A stretch of DNA of 64,000 bases from Mytilinidion resinicola (taxonomy: Eukaryota > Ascomycota > Dothideomycetes > Mytilinidiales > Mytilinidiaceae). Made by a program: the position numbers and the translations under genes. The stretch spans positions 295,793-359,792 of the forward strand of contig NW_022985471.1 of the NCBI RefSeq assembly GCF_010093595.1, in the 5' to 3' direction. Positions 21,919 through 33,200 of the stretch are shown here, in pieces (within the stretch, counting starts at the first letter, position 1; every line of letters begins with the position of its first letter). The notes beneath the pieces are model-generated. The model saw nothing but the letters and a program-made list of their open reading frames with translations. It was not told the DNA's origin and did no database searches.

Positions 21919-22861
21919 ATGTAAGAACCCGCTCCTCCCCATCAACTCGACATTGATAGGACTCTGGGCAATGCTATTGTCGCATTCCTGCGGACTTACG
22001 AGTTCGCTACTCCGATGCATTCCCCCTCCACACCTCCTTGACGACATTATGGACTCCTCACTCTCACGACGGCCAACGCTGACATCCAATGCCTCTACAG
22101 GGTCAACCTCCGCACCCAGAAGCGACTCGCGTCGTCCGTCGTCGGCTGCGGCAAGCGCAAGATCTGGCTGGACCCGAACGAAGTCAACGAGATCTCCAAC
22201 GCCAACTCGCGCCAGACCATCCGCAAGCTCGTCTCCGATGGCCTCATCATCCGCAAGCCCGTTACCATGCACTCGCGTGCCCGCGCCCGGTCGCTCAACG
22301 AAGCACGAAAGATTGGCAGACATCGGGGTTTTGGTAAGAGGAAGGGTACCAAGGACGCTCGTATGCCCAGGTATGACACACCGCTCTCATCACATGTGGA
22401 GGACAAAAAACACCAGAAGAAGCGTTCTTTGAGATTACAACGATGGAATTGGGATGGGTTTTGATGATAGGACAATTTTGCTGATGCGGGTGATTGAACA
22501 GCCAAGTCATGTGGATGCGCCGTCTCCGAGTCCTCCGCCGTCTCCTCGTCAAGTACCGCCAGGCCGGCAAGATCGACAAGCATCTCTACCACGAGCTCTA
22601 CCACCTGAGCAAGGGTAACACCTTCAAGCACAAGCGTGCTCTCGTTGAACACGTACGTTGGCCATGACATCACGACTCCGCACCCCGGCACCCCTAACTA
22701 ACGCAACTATACAGATCCACAAGGCTAAGGCCGAGAAGGCTCGCGAGAGGGCTGACAAGGAGTTGATGGACGCGAAGCGCGCGAAGGCGAGAGCGGCTCG
22801 CGAAAGGCGACAGGGTCGTGTGGAGGCGAAGCGGCAGGCTCTGACGGCCGACGACGAGTAG
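21919..22861 (+). CDS. rpl19: 60S ribosomal protein L19 (eL19)
   Basis: Four exons: 21919-21920, 22101-22370, 22502-22652 and 22715-22861. The product has 189 aa, the usual length. Exon 1 contributes only AT of the start codon; the G comes after a 180-nt intron (AT|gtaaga..ctacag|GGTCAAC gives [10 protein letters not shown]). The remaining junctions read [10 protein letters not shown] and ALVEH|IHKAK. Family features include [33 protein letters not shown] and the long basic C-terminal helix ([19 protein letters not shown]). It is a structural protein of the large subunit near the inter-subunit bridge. Splicing of the start codon makes translation depend completely on removal of intron 1. Confidence 0.96.
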
Positions 22862-23582
22862 GCGAGATCGAGATACCGGACGGGCATGACAATGACAACT
22901 GGGCGTGTTTTCTACTCTCAAATCCATGGGGGTTTAGGCTCTCTTCTATTTTGGCATCTGCGGTTCATGCTTTCATGTACGTCTGGGTCAATGCAAAATG
23001 AGCAGAGGCATTCAGCATGTTCTCCTCGCTTTGCCTCCGGACGCCGCAGTGGGCAGACCAGAATGTGCTTTGCCTATAAAATAATGCGGGTTGGGAAACA
23101 CGATCAACATGTTGCTAAAGTCGAAGCTGTTGATGATGTGTTGATTGATGTGAATTCTAACTGAGCTCGAAAGCCCGTATAATAAGTTTTGTGGCCATCG
23201 AGATCGATGATAAAGACTCCGTGGGATATGTCCAAGTACTCCAATCCTGCTTATTGGGATCCGATGTCCCTTAATGCCATTGCGCCTCTTTTCCAGTCGT
23301 TCCGCCTTTTGTATCGTGCATCCAATGTCCCTTGAAGAAAAATCAAAACGCCTAACCCGCCGAAGATCGCTTGAGTGCCATAAAGAGATAATATCAGTAA
23401 AAAGAACCAGCATGACGCCGAATATCAGAGTGCATATTGCTGAGGAGTCTCCAATCGCATCAGCCATAGAGTGGTTCCACTGCTGGTCTTGAAACAAGAC
23501 GTCCTAATCCCTCTATTCATCGCTCGGAATTTAGATCTAAATCTGTAAGTGGGGTTCCCATCAAGTGGGAACAGGTATAAGA
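22862..23582. other. Intergenic, convergent
   Basis: Between the ends of rpl19 and spt3. A minus-strand frame of 161 codons (23012-23497) has one hydrophobic stretch, but nothing else supports it. No repeats seen. Confidence 0.45.
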
Positions 23583-24871
23583 CTATACCAGCTTCAACGC
23601 GCTCCGATGAATATTCCTCGTGAAGTTGAGCATAGCCCTGCTCTTGTTGTTGCCCCTCTGCAGCCTCCGATACGCCTCCTGCACATGCGACGGCTGCACC
23701 GGCTCGCGCGCCTCTTCCGGGGGATCAAACAGGCCGCTCTCCCTCTTGCGCTTCATGCGATTTTGCGGCTCGCCACCTGTCTCCTTCTTGTACAAGTCTT
23801 CAGCATCCTTCACCTTCAGCGCCTCCTCCGTAAGTGTCTGCACGATCTCGAACGTCAAGAAACCCAGAATATCGATGATGTCGTCGTTCGGCTTGCTCTC
23901 GGTGATGATGCCGAAGCCCGCCCATTCCTTGAACCGCTTGCCCTTGCGGAACGTGAAGGAGGCTTGTCGGCAATCGGACCAGTGGACATACTCCTCGCGC
24001 GTCATATTCTTCGTGCGCTCGTCCGCATTTTTGAGCCGTTGAAGGGTTGCGAAGTTCTGTTCGTCCTCCTCCTCGTCGTTGTCGTCGTCACGGGCCGGCA
24101 CGAACTCGTTATAGAACGACTGCGGCTCCCACACCAGATCGACCTTCGCGCGTTTCGCCTTTTTGCCTGTCTCGACGGCTGGCCCGCTACCGCCCGCCAC
24201 GCCAGCGATGTCAGCGTCGCCGGCACCAATGTCGGCACCCGCATCGCCGCCTTTGTCGTCGGAGTTGTCTTTTACGGAGCGGCGGACATCTTTCCACTGG
24301 AGGAAGTGGCGCAGACGGGAGATCTTGGCGCGGTCGTGGCGGATGAGCATCATGAGATCGTCGGTGGAGATGGAGCGGGAGCCGCGGCGCGTCGCGAGGT
24401 TGGTGCATTCGCGGAGCATCTCTTGGACTTGCTGCTGGACGATGGATTCGATGAGGGTGGTGGTTTCGGCGCTGGGTTCACCGGTTTCGCCGGAGACGAA
24501 CATCATCTGGCGGATAATGTTAGAGCGGAAGTCTTCGAGCCAGGAGAACGGGTTGGGCGTGTAGGTGGCCATGGTGGTGGAAATGATTGGAGAGAAGGAG
24601 CGTGTGTAAAGGGAGAGACTGATTGAGGAAAGGAGGGCTACGATGGTGTAGTTTTATGTGAAGTTGAGCTGAATGAGACGGGACGAGATGGGATGAAAGT
24701 GAAGAGCAGCGAGACAAGAGCAGTGAAGAACTAAAAACGCCTCCATATCTTTGGCAATGGGCTCTTTACGTTGAGGAGAAAGAGAACATATCAAGTGAAT
24801 ATAGTGAAGCGCGCCGTACTGACCTGTTGGATCTCCGTCCGGTACTTCGCTAGCTTGTCCTTGTCCGCCAT
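23583..24871 (-). CDS. spt3: SAGA subunit Spt3 (histone-fold)
   Basis: Two exons: 24824-24871 ([16 protein letters not shown]) and 23583-24506 (starting [12 protein letters not shown]). A 317-nt intron (GTCAGT..CGCCAG, with GCTCTAAC near the 3' end) separates them. The product has 323 aa. The joined N-terminus matches the known Spt3 start in yeast ([19 protein letters not shown]), which supports the remote exon. The exon-2 frame also stays open upstream to a Met at 24572, giving an alternative N-terminus ([15 protein letters not shown]) that does not fit the family. Spt3 carries two histone folds: the N-terminal half here includes [20 protein letters not shown] and [12 protein letters not shown]; the C-terminal fold includes [19 protein letters not shown]. 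Together they help deliver TBP to promoters. An acidic [10 protein letters not shown] linker lies between. Confidence 0.92.
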
Positions 24872-25113
24872 GGTGAACAGTAAAGATCATACAGTCGCTA
24901 AATATCACCGTTATACCAGAATGCAAGAACAGCGGTAGACAGGTGGTAGGTGGAGGAATGATGGAGGAAAGATGAAGTTGCGCAGGTGAAATGGGAGGCT
25001 GGTGAATCGACGCTTTGACGCTCTGACTAGCGTTCAGCCCTACGGCTTTCCCCCCTCTACCAAACTTTTTACATAACCCCTCATCGACACTGCTCCAAAT
25101 CAATACCCTTACG
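24872..25113. promoter_or_regulatory. Divergent promoter spt3 / dph5
   Basis: 242 bp between the start codons. C/T-rich tracts lie on each side. No clear TATA box. Nothing else seen. Confidence 0.5.
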
Positions 25114-26110
25114 ATGCTCTATCTTGTGGGTCTCGGCCTGGCCGATGAGAAGGACATCACAGTCAAGGGCCTTGAAATTGTTAAGAAGGCCGAACGCGTC
25201 TACCTTGAGGCATACACGGCTATCCTTCTTGTGGAGAAAGAACAATTGGTAGTGTCCCAATTCAAGGTCTCCAGCATAGTTACAAACATGCTTACTTGCT
25301 TGCTACGCAACAGTAGGAAGCCTTCTATGGCCGTCCCGTCATAATCGCCGACCGCGAAATGGTCGAATCCTCCAGCGACGAAATCCTCGCCGGCGCAGAC
25401 AAAACCGACGTCGCATTCCTCGTTGTCGGCGATCCATTCGGGTACTACTCCCTCCTCTGCCCCTATTTTGCCTATACATAACCCCAATACTAACCTGCAT
25501 CCTTCCCAGCGCAACAACCCACACCGACCTCGTCCTCCGCGCGCGCTCCCTCTCCGTCCCTACGCGCTCCATCCCCAACGCCTCCATCCTCACCTCCATC
25601 GGCACTACTGGGCTCCAACTCTACAACTTCGGCCAAACCGTCTCCATGGTCTTCTTTCTCGAAACTTGGCGCCCGGCCTCCTTCTACGACCGCATCGCCG
25701 AGAACGTCTCCATAGGCCTACACACCCTCGTCCTCCTCGACATTAAGGTCAAAGAGCAGTCGCTGGAGAACATGGCGCGGGGCCGATTGATCTATGAGCC
25801 CCCGCGGTTCATGACGGTAGCGCAGTGCGCGGCGCAGATGCTGGAGATTGAGGAGGAGGTCAAGAAGGAGGGGGTGTATACGCGGGAGTCGCTGGCGGTT
25901 GGTGTAGCCAGGGTGGGCGCGGTGGACGAGAAGATTGTCGCTGGCACGCTTGGAGAGCTATGTGATGCTGATTTGGGTCGGCCGTTGCATAGTCTGGTGT
26001 TGCTAGGGAGGAGGACGCATGATCTGGAGAGGGAGTTTCTGGAGGAGTTTGCGGTGGATAAAGAGAAGTTTGCGAGCGTGTGGAAGAGGGACTATGAAGG
26101 TAAGCAGTAG
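25114..26110 (+). CDS. dph5: Diphthine methyl ester synthase Dph5
   Basis: Three exons: 25114-25248, 25317-25441 and 25510-26110; two introns of 68 nt. The product has 286 aa, typical. Junctions read VEKEQL|EAFYG and GDPFG|ATTHTDL. It is a SAM-dependent tetrapyrrole-methylase-fold enzyme that methylates the modified histidine of elongation factor 2 during diphthamide synthesis in the cytosol. Visible motifs are the N-terminal [16 protein letters not shown], the substrate loop GDPFGATTHTD, and the C-terminal [19 protein letters not shown]. The first intron ends at the second of two nearby AGs (CAGTAG); using the first would put a TAG stop in frame. Confidence 0.96.
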
Positions 26111-27222
26111 GAACGAGGACTGTGGTAGGTTACGGCAGTGTTAGAGGCCAAAACGTAGGTAGATGAGTGCGGTTTTTGCTGGGCGCAGCCTGCAACCCCC
26201 CATTATCTTGTCGGTGCGGTTTAATCTCTTTCCAAAACCTTCACCAAAAATACTCTTGCATTAGACGAATCTAGTCTCGGTTCCATTTCTGTTCTACGAG
26301 TTGTGGTTGTTGAGCTATATCCAAAAAGGTGGCCGTCGCCCCGAAAGTCCTCAAAATTCAGCTTTCCCCGACTCAACACCTCTGAACTTCTTGGCAGCCA
26401 AGACTTGCCAAAGTGAGTAGCAGAGTGCGAGCAACGACGTCATAAGTTCGTCACGCCTCTTCTCTGCCTCCACGTGGTTGCTTTGCCGCTTCCGGAATCA
26501 CCTCCAAAAGCGTGGAACACAGAGCCTATAAAATAGTGCAAATAAAGTTTATACGCTAGACTAGCGCGTTTTGTGTGTATGTCCTCTATATATAAGGCGC
26601 CTAGCGATAGAGGGCTTATGTTAGAAGTTTAGATAGTGCTGGAATTAGGCACGCCGCGTAGTTACTTCTGTGTGTTTTTGCAACCGCCCGGCGTGTCTTA
26701 CCGCTTTCGGCTTCTATTTTACCTCGTCAGCTCTAAAAGCGTTAAACATAGAGCCTATAAAAGGGTACAAATAAGGTTTCTACGCTGGCCTAGCGCTTGT
26801 TATCTATGTTTCCCCTATATATAAGGAGCCTAGCGATATATAGGGAAAATAGTAGGACTTAGATAGTAAGTGACTTAGGTATGCTATATGGTTGGAACAA
26901 GTCACACAAGTAACCACGCCTCGTGAGCGGGGTGAGGTAGTGATGGGCGATTCTCGTCGTTGTTATTCATCACGCCTATGCACTCGTAGGGCATTTCTGG
27001 GTGTAGCCCGGACCCACCCCCATCGAGATGAAATCTCCTTGCTGGGATCGTTAATCACATCTTCTTGTTGATGCACTGGGTAACTCAATGCACCGACGTC
27101 TGTAGTTCAAACACGCTTTTATTCCAGGGATACACTCTCTCAAGACCACTCCCCGATCGCTATGTAACCCCCAATGCATGCTCGTAACTCGTAAATCAAC
27201 ATCAACAAAGCCATCAAATCCC
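26111..27222. other. Intergenic with AT-rich tandem repeat
   Basis: Convergent region between dph5 and gcn1. It holds two copies of a 229-bp repeat (separate entry). The stretch 26895-27110 has transposon-relic character (TGATGGGCGATTC, TTATTCATCACGCC), but I cannot assign a family. No gene seen. Confidence 0.5.
26481..26900. repeat. 229-bp tandem repeat, two diverged copies
   Basis: Copy 1 runs from about 26481 and copy 2 from about 26690. Shared blocks in order: AACACAGAGCCTATAAAA (26516) versus AACATAGAGCCTATAAAA (26745); TACGCTAGACTAGCGC versus TACGCTGGCCTAGCGC; CCTCTATATATAAGGCGCCTAGCGATA versus CCCCTATATATAAGGAGCCTAGCGATA; and a GTTAGATAGT-like end. Each copy holds a palindrome around CGCTAG..CTAGCG and two TATA-like motifs. 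Confidence 0.75.
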
Positions 27223-30200
27223 CTACTCCTCACCAAAAGCGCCTTCCCCAAGATCCACTTTGCCCACACTCCACACCTCACGCTCATCTTCCTTCTCGTC
27301 ACTCGAAAGGCCTAGACCTCCTTGACCACCCTCAGCCTCCTTCCGTTCCCTAGCTTGACTTCCCAGCCTGACCGCGACCCGTTTGAAGTAGTCTTGCATT
27401 AGACGCTTGGTCTGCGCAGGCGCGCTTGCACCGGGGCCGGCCATGTATTTTTCGAAGACCGCGCTCTCCTCTTCTACCACCGAGAAGATTGCCAAGAATG
27501 CTGCTTCCGCGGACAGCTTGACGGGAATGACTGGATCTCTGACGCTGGCAAAGATGGAAGGTGCTAATAGAGATAGATGAGGTCGTATCAGATCGTTGTT
27601 CTCCCGACTAACTGTCCGGACGACCACGAGGGCTATACGTCGCGTATCTACAGGGTGGCCTGGCTGGATGACTGGAGCAAGGGCTTCGAAAATGGTTTTG
27701 GTGGCTTCGAAACTCTTGTTTGTCGACTCGGTCAGGAGATATTTCCCCGCTGCTAGTATGCAGTTGGTGGCGATAACAGGTTGCTGCAAATTTATTAGCG
27801 ACAGTGATATGGAATGAACTTTGGAGACCACTCACGCTTTCACCGATTCCATGACCGATGATTGCTATCGTCTCCTCAGCAAAGCTCTCTGTCAATGCGT
27901 CTGGAGAGTCTAGGAGAATGGCGTTCAGGGCGAGCACTGATGATTTGCTGAAATGGCGTGTGAGGACTCGGCTCCTGTGAAATGTAAGCGACTTTTCTGA
28001 GGTTCGAGGATAAGAGCTGGCCTACTTGATTAAACTAGCTGCGACGTCTGATGGCAGATTTCCAATCAAGGCTCCAAGAAGACGTGCATTTGTTATCGCG
28101 GTGGCATCTACGCTCAGTTAGCAACTAAATAGATACTACCCGGGAAATGCATACCATCGGCATCACCAGTGTCTTGGTCGATGAGTCCAAGAATTGCATT
28201 CCTCGAAGCCTCATTCATGTTAGCACCCGCCTTGCTTACAACCTCGAACAAAGCCTTGAGCATGGCGTTCTTGACGCCTTGGTCTGAAGTCTTAGAGCCA
28301 GTAACCAATTCTGCACACACAGGTTAGACGCCATCGTACTGATTTAAGAATGAAACTTACCTGCAATAAGAGGATCAATACGAGGCGTTAGAGTAATTAG
28401 AGTTCCTAGGGCCTTTGCTGCTCGAGTCCTCAAAACCTCGCTCGAAGTATCCGCTAATGACTTGGCGAAAGTCCTTTGCAGTTGTGGTAAGAAGGGCTTC
28501 AGATATGTTGGAATTTTCTCAAGAAGGTTGTTGAGGGTGAACAGGATCGCAGCTTTGTCATGATTAGCTTGAGGCGCATATCTACATCGTAATGAAACTT
28601 ACCTTTGACTTCCACCGAACGTTCGGACACTACACGGATGAGTGGGCCAGTGATTTGGGTCACGAATGGCCTCAACGACTCTCCACTTGTGCGATCGATG
28701 ATATCTGATATGGCCAACGCAGCCTGAGTCCGCTGGTCCGCCGTACCGTTCATGAGACCTTGCAGGAAGATGGGTAAGATTGCGTTGATGCCCTTCGGCA
28801 AAGCGAACCCGGGTAGATTAGAGCCAGCAACACCGACTTGGCCAAGCACTTGACGAGTGGATATGACCAAGGACTCCATTTCTTCCTTTCGTAGTCTCTT
28901 TGTAAGCTCGTTGAGGGCCGTCCATGCTGCTTTGACAACTTCCAAGTCCCGATCGTCAAATGCAATGAGTAGAGACCGGACCAGGTCTGGATGGTATCGT
29001 GATATGTCTATTTCTGCGCCAGCGAAAAATTTGGCCAGGTGCATGTTTGCCGAGTATCTCCGCCGGTGATCGTCATGCTTCATCAAGGCAAGCATAGCGC
29101 TCATGGCCGTGTTTAAGCCGTCGAATTCGTCGACAGACAGGAGAACAGTGTCGAAAGAGGTATTAAGCTCGGAGAGAAGTTCTTCGTCCTTGCAACCCAC
29201 GATGTTGTCCATAATGGCATTCAGGATATTCGGTAACCTCCGATTCATTGACGAGCTTGCCACTTCCGCTAGTGATGCTATCGCACGAGCATTGAAGGCC
29301 GACATAGGAGAGGTTAAGAGTGTCGGCAAAAGGTTCGGGAGAATAATGTTTGACCTCGTGTTGTCAGTGAGCAGTGTCAGAAGGGCGGACAGTGCGTTCT
29401 GAGCATCCTCATCGGTCCGAAGAAGATTAAGGAGATAAGGCAGAACAGCATCCACGGCTTTCTTCCCGAGTATGCGCTGCAATGAATCGAAAGCATCTGC
29501 AGCGGCTTCCCGAACATCTGCATCAGGGTCGACCAAGGCGGTTCGCACGACAGAAACCAACGTCCTTTCGTAGTCTTCAAGGACCTCTGGGGAAGCCGAA
29601 GCAATGAGTTCGCGCAACGCGATACAGATACCTTGTTTGGCATCTGTATCTGTTGAATGCAAACCTTCTTCCAAGGTCGGCAATAAGCTTGCCAAAACAC
29701 CCTCCCCGGCTTTGCGAATGAGCTCCCCAAGAGCGTTACTGGCAATAACCTTCTGTTCCATGTTTGAGCTGGCCAGGCGACGAATAATAAGCTGGGTAAG
29801 GGTAGGGATGAGCTCGCGAAGAGTACGTGGTGTCGCCACCAAGGCTTTCCAAACATTGATGGCAGCGGTCCGGACCAAGCCAGAGGTATCGCAACGGCAA
29901 ATGTATAGCGCGGAGAGAACCTTGTTCCGTTTTTCCTCTCCGAGAACTTCAAGCAACGACTGGCCCGCTTCCTTGGCACCTTCTTCAACCTCGTCGTCAT
30001 CCTCGGCCCTTGCGCTGATACCAGTGAGGTTGAATAGGAGATCTCCAACAAGCTCGACGGAACTGAGGCGGATACGGTGGCTGTTGTCGGCAAGACCACG
30101 TTCGAGCTCAGGCAAGAGCAGGTCAATGGCACGAGTCGCGAAATTCTTGACAAGAAGACGTCCTGCCCTCAATGCAGTCTCTCGAATTGATTCCACATCA

Positions 30201-33200
30201 TCGGCAAGACCGCCAAGAATTGGTGGAATGATTTTACTAAGGTAGTTGGCAAAGCTGTTGCCAAAGCATGCAGGCAAGAATATGAACAAAGACATGAAAC
30301 CCTCGCGGACAGAGGCTTTCGAGCTTGAGACATTTTGTAGGATAGTAGGCAGCGTTTCTTCCAGGCGGCTTGTACCAAGACCTGCAAGTACTTCGCTGAG
30401 TGCTTGTGCAGATCCCAATCTGTCGCCAGCTCCAGAGTCTGATTTGAGGGTAGCCATAAGGCTGGGAATGAGGTCTGGCAGTGCATCCTCTCCCAGCTTC
30501 TCAACAAGGGATCCGAGAGCTTTCGACGCGGTAGCCCTAGTTGTGGGAACGGGATCTACAATGGCGACCCGTAAGCCAGCGACTAAGATTGGCAAATGTG
30601 AGATGAGGTCTTTTCTCTCGGTAAGATGAGCTAGACTTCCGATGATCTGGGCTGCCTTTCTTTTGGTACCGGATCGGTCTCCTAGGCCGCGCTCTAATAT
30701 TCTTACCACCAGCGCTAACGAAGGAGCGTCTAGATAGTGAACAAACGCCAGCTTGATAAGCGCATCCAGGGCGTCATCAGTGTATTTCGTCGGGTCGCTG
30801 AGGGCTTTGAGAAGAATACCGACGGAGCTCTTTATTTCAGGATTGCTGATGACTTCTCCAAACCTCTGTAAGCTTCGATTGGCTGACAACCTAACTTCTT
30901 TGTGGCTGTCGGTGAGAACATCCGTCAAGGGCGGGATGATATCCGGAAGACTGAGGGCCAATTGCTGAGGGTCCAGGTATGCCATAGCACCCAGGGAGTC
31001 GCACGCGCCCTTTTTGCTTCTCCATTGTGAATCATCAAGACCTTCAAGAAGAGTAGGCAGAATATTCTTGACACCGTAGGAGCTCAAATTCGCAAAGCAA
31101 ACTTTAGATGCGTCTAGACAAGCCTCCCGCACATCGGCGCTAGAGTCGCCAAATCCTGCTAGCAGCTGAGGGACTAGCTGGATGACATATGGCTCAAAGA
31201 TCCGGCCTAAGATGAGGGATAGCAACTCAAATGCAAGATATGCGCCCTGACGTTGGTTTGTATCTTTCTTGTTCTCGGTTGCTCCCTTGAGGCTGGATAT
31301 GATGCGGAACTCCCTCAAGGCAGAGATACCAGTACCATGAACAATACCAGCCAGGCCATATGCAGCTCCTCGCCTGGCGGCATACTTTTTGGATTGCAAC
31401 AGTTGTTCCATCATCTGTTGAATGTAGTTCGAGGTTTCTTGGGGAGACGCTTGAACCAGAGGAGGTAAACACTCCGCTACGGCATATTGGACCGTCTCAG
31501 ATGGCGTGCTTAAAGTGACAAGAAGCTTTTGAACAACCTTTGGCACCCGCTCATCTCCCGGAGATAGATGTCTGCCCAATGCACCGTACAGGATGATGAC
31601 GGCCTCGTTGACCTGGTCATATTTAGCCAAGCCTCGGTCGGGTCCTTCCAGAGCCTCTTCAAAGAGTTGCATGAGCGGCTCCACTTGCGACTGAGCTCTA
31701 GTGGCGATGACGGTAGTAGCCGCGTCAATCATCTCGTCTCGTACAACTGCGTTTTGGTCTCCTAGCGGCCCATCATGAACCATAAACTGCAAGAAGGCCA
31801 CGAGATGTTCCGGTTTGAATCCAGGAGAAACGTATTTGAATGTCAAGGCAATACCATCTCGTGACTCCCATGGGTCCTTCAAGTCGACCTTACGTGGCAT
31901 TCCGTACCCATCTCGCTCAGGAACTCGGGGTTTCGCCCTGTCCTTATATATTTCCTCGAGACGTTTGATGAGATCATCGAAAACGTCTGGGAAGTCCGTG
32001 ACTAGTTCTCCCAGAGAGCGTGCTGCTGCTCGTCGTAACTGCTTGTCTGTTGCCTCGAGATATGGCAAGATTTGATACGCTGAGCTTCCCTCGGCCTCAA
32101 GCGCATTGTCCTCCCAGATCGTTCTCGCGAAGTCTGAATTCTCCTGAACATCGTCATGACAAGCCAGCCAGATTTCCTCACAGAAGTCGAGGTTTGTCAG
32201 ATCAATCTCGGCATCGATTGCCTGGAGTACGGAGGTCCGCACGGATATCTCTGGCACAATTACACCACGTACGAGTGCTGAGATCTCGTCATCAGATGCA
32301 TTAGCGGCAATGCCTCTGCAGAGATCCATTAGACAGTCTTTGATCGGTTTATAGTGTTGGGTAAATCGCTGCATGGATGCGATCAAACTCTCGATAAGTT
32401 CTCGTCGCGGCAAACGCTCGTCGGAGCCTATGCCTGATTAGCGGTCGGTCTAGCAATGGGGTTCAAAAACTTACAAGCCGTCGTATGGAAAGATAGAAAC
32501 TCAAGGGCCAAGAGAATCTGTTCATCAGCCTCCTCGGGTTCTGTGCGCCCAATACCGCCCTTCTCGAGTATGAGGAAGATGAGCGGGAAGCAATACATGA
32601 GGGTGACGGTATCCAGAGGCCTCTGCTCGCTCATAAACCTCAGCCGGTACAGCACTCTTGTAACCAAATCTGCTTTCGTCAGTGAGTTCTTTACGCGCTC
32701 AAGCTTTTTACTAACCTCCCAGGGGTTCGTCTTGGTACTCAGGTGCTAGCTGCGAAGTTCCGATAGTCCTGAGAGTGGCGACGCCGACAAAGGGCCTTAC
32801 AGGGCCTAGCCTGCTTGAGATGCGTTCAGCACATTTGATATATGCAACAGCCGGGCTTTCCCCTAAGATCAGGCCAGCGCCAGCACGAATGGCTTTGATG
32901 AGTAAATTGACAGCAGGAGCCATCCACTGTTCAGCTTCTGTTGGCGGACCCGTGGCGAGACTTTGAATGATTCCCACGCCGCGCTTCATCTTCACCTCAA
33001 TAGCGGCGACGTCCTTGCGTATGACTGCTTCCTTAGCTAATTGGGCGTTGACCTTTGCTTGCTCATCAGCAGTGAGTTTCTTCGATTGACCCTTCTTTGC
33101 TGCAAGCTGTGCCCTCAATTCTTCTTCCCACTTTAAAGTATCATAGTCTTTTGCATTCCGTCCGATGCTTTGCTCTGGCCCCCTTTTTGATAGCACGTCG

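Noticed and set aside
21921..22100. snoRNA inside the first intron of L19
   Set aside because: I looked for C/D boxes (TGATGA and CTGA pairs) and found no convincing arrangement.
23012..23497. 161-codon minus-strand frame with one hydrophobic segment
   Set aside because: Lies between two convergent core genes; no homology, no intron and no promoter seen. Kept only as a note.
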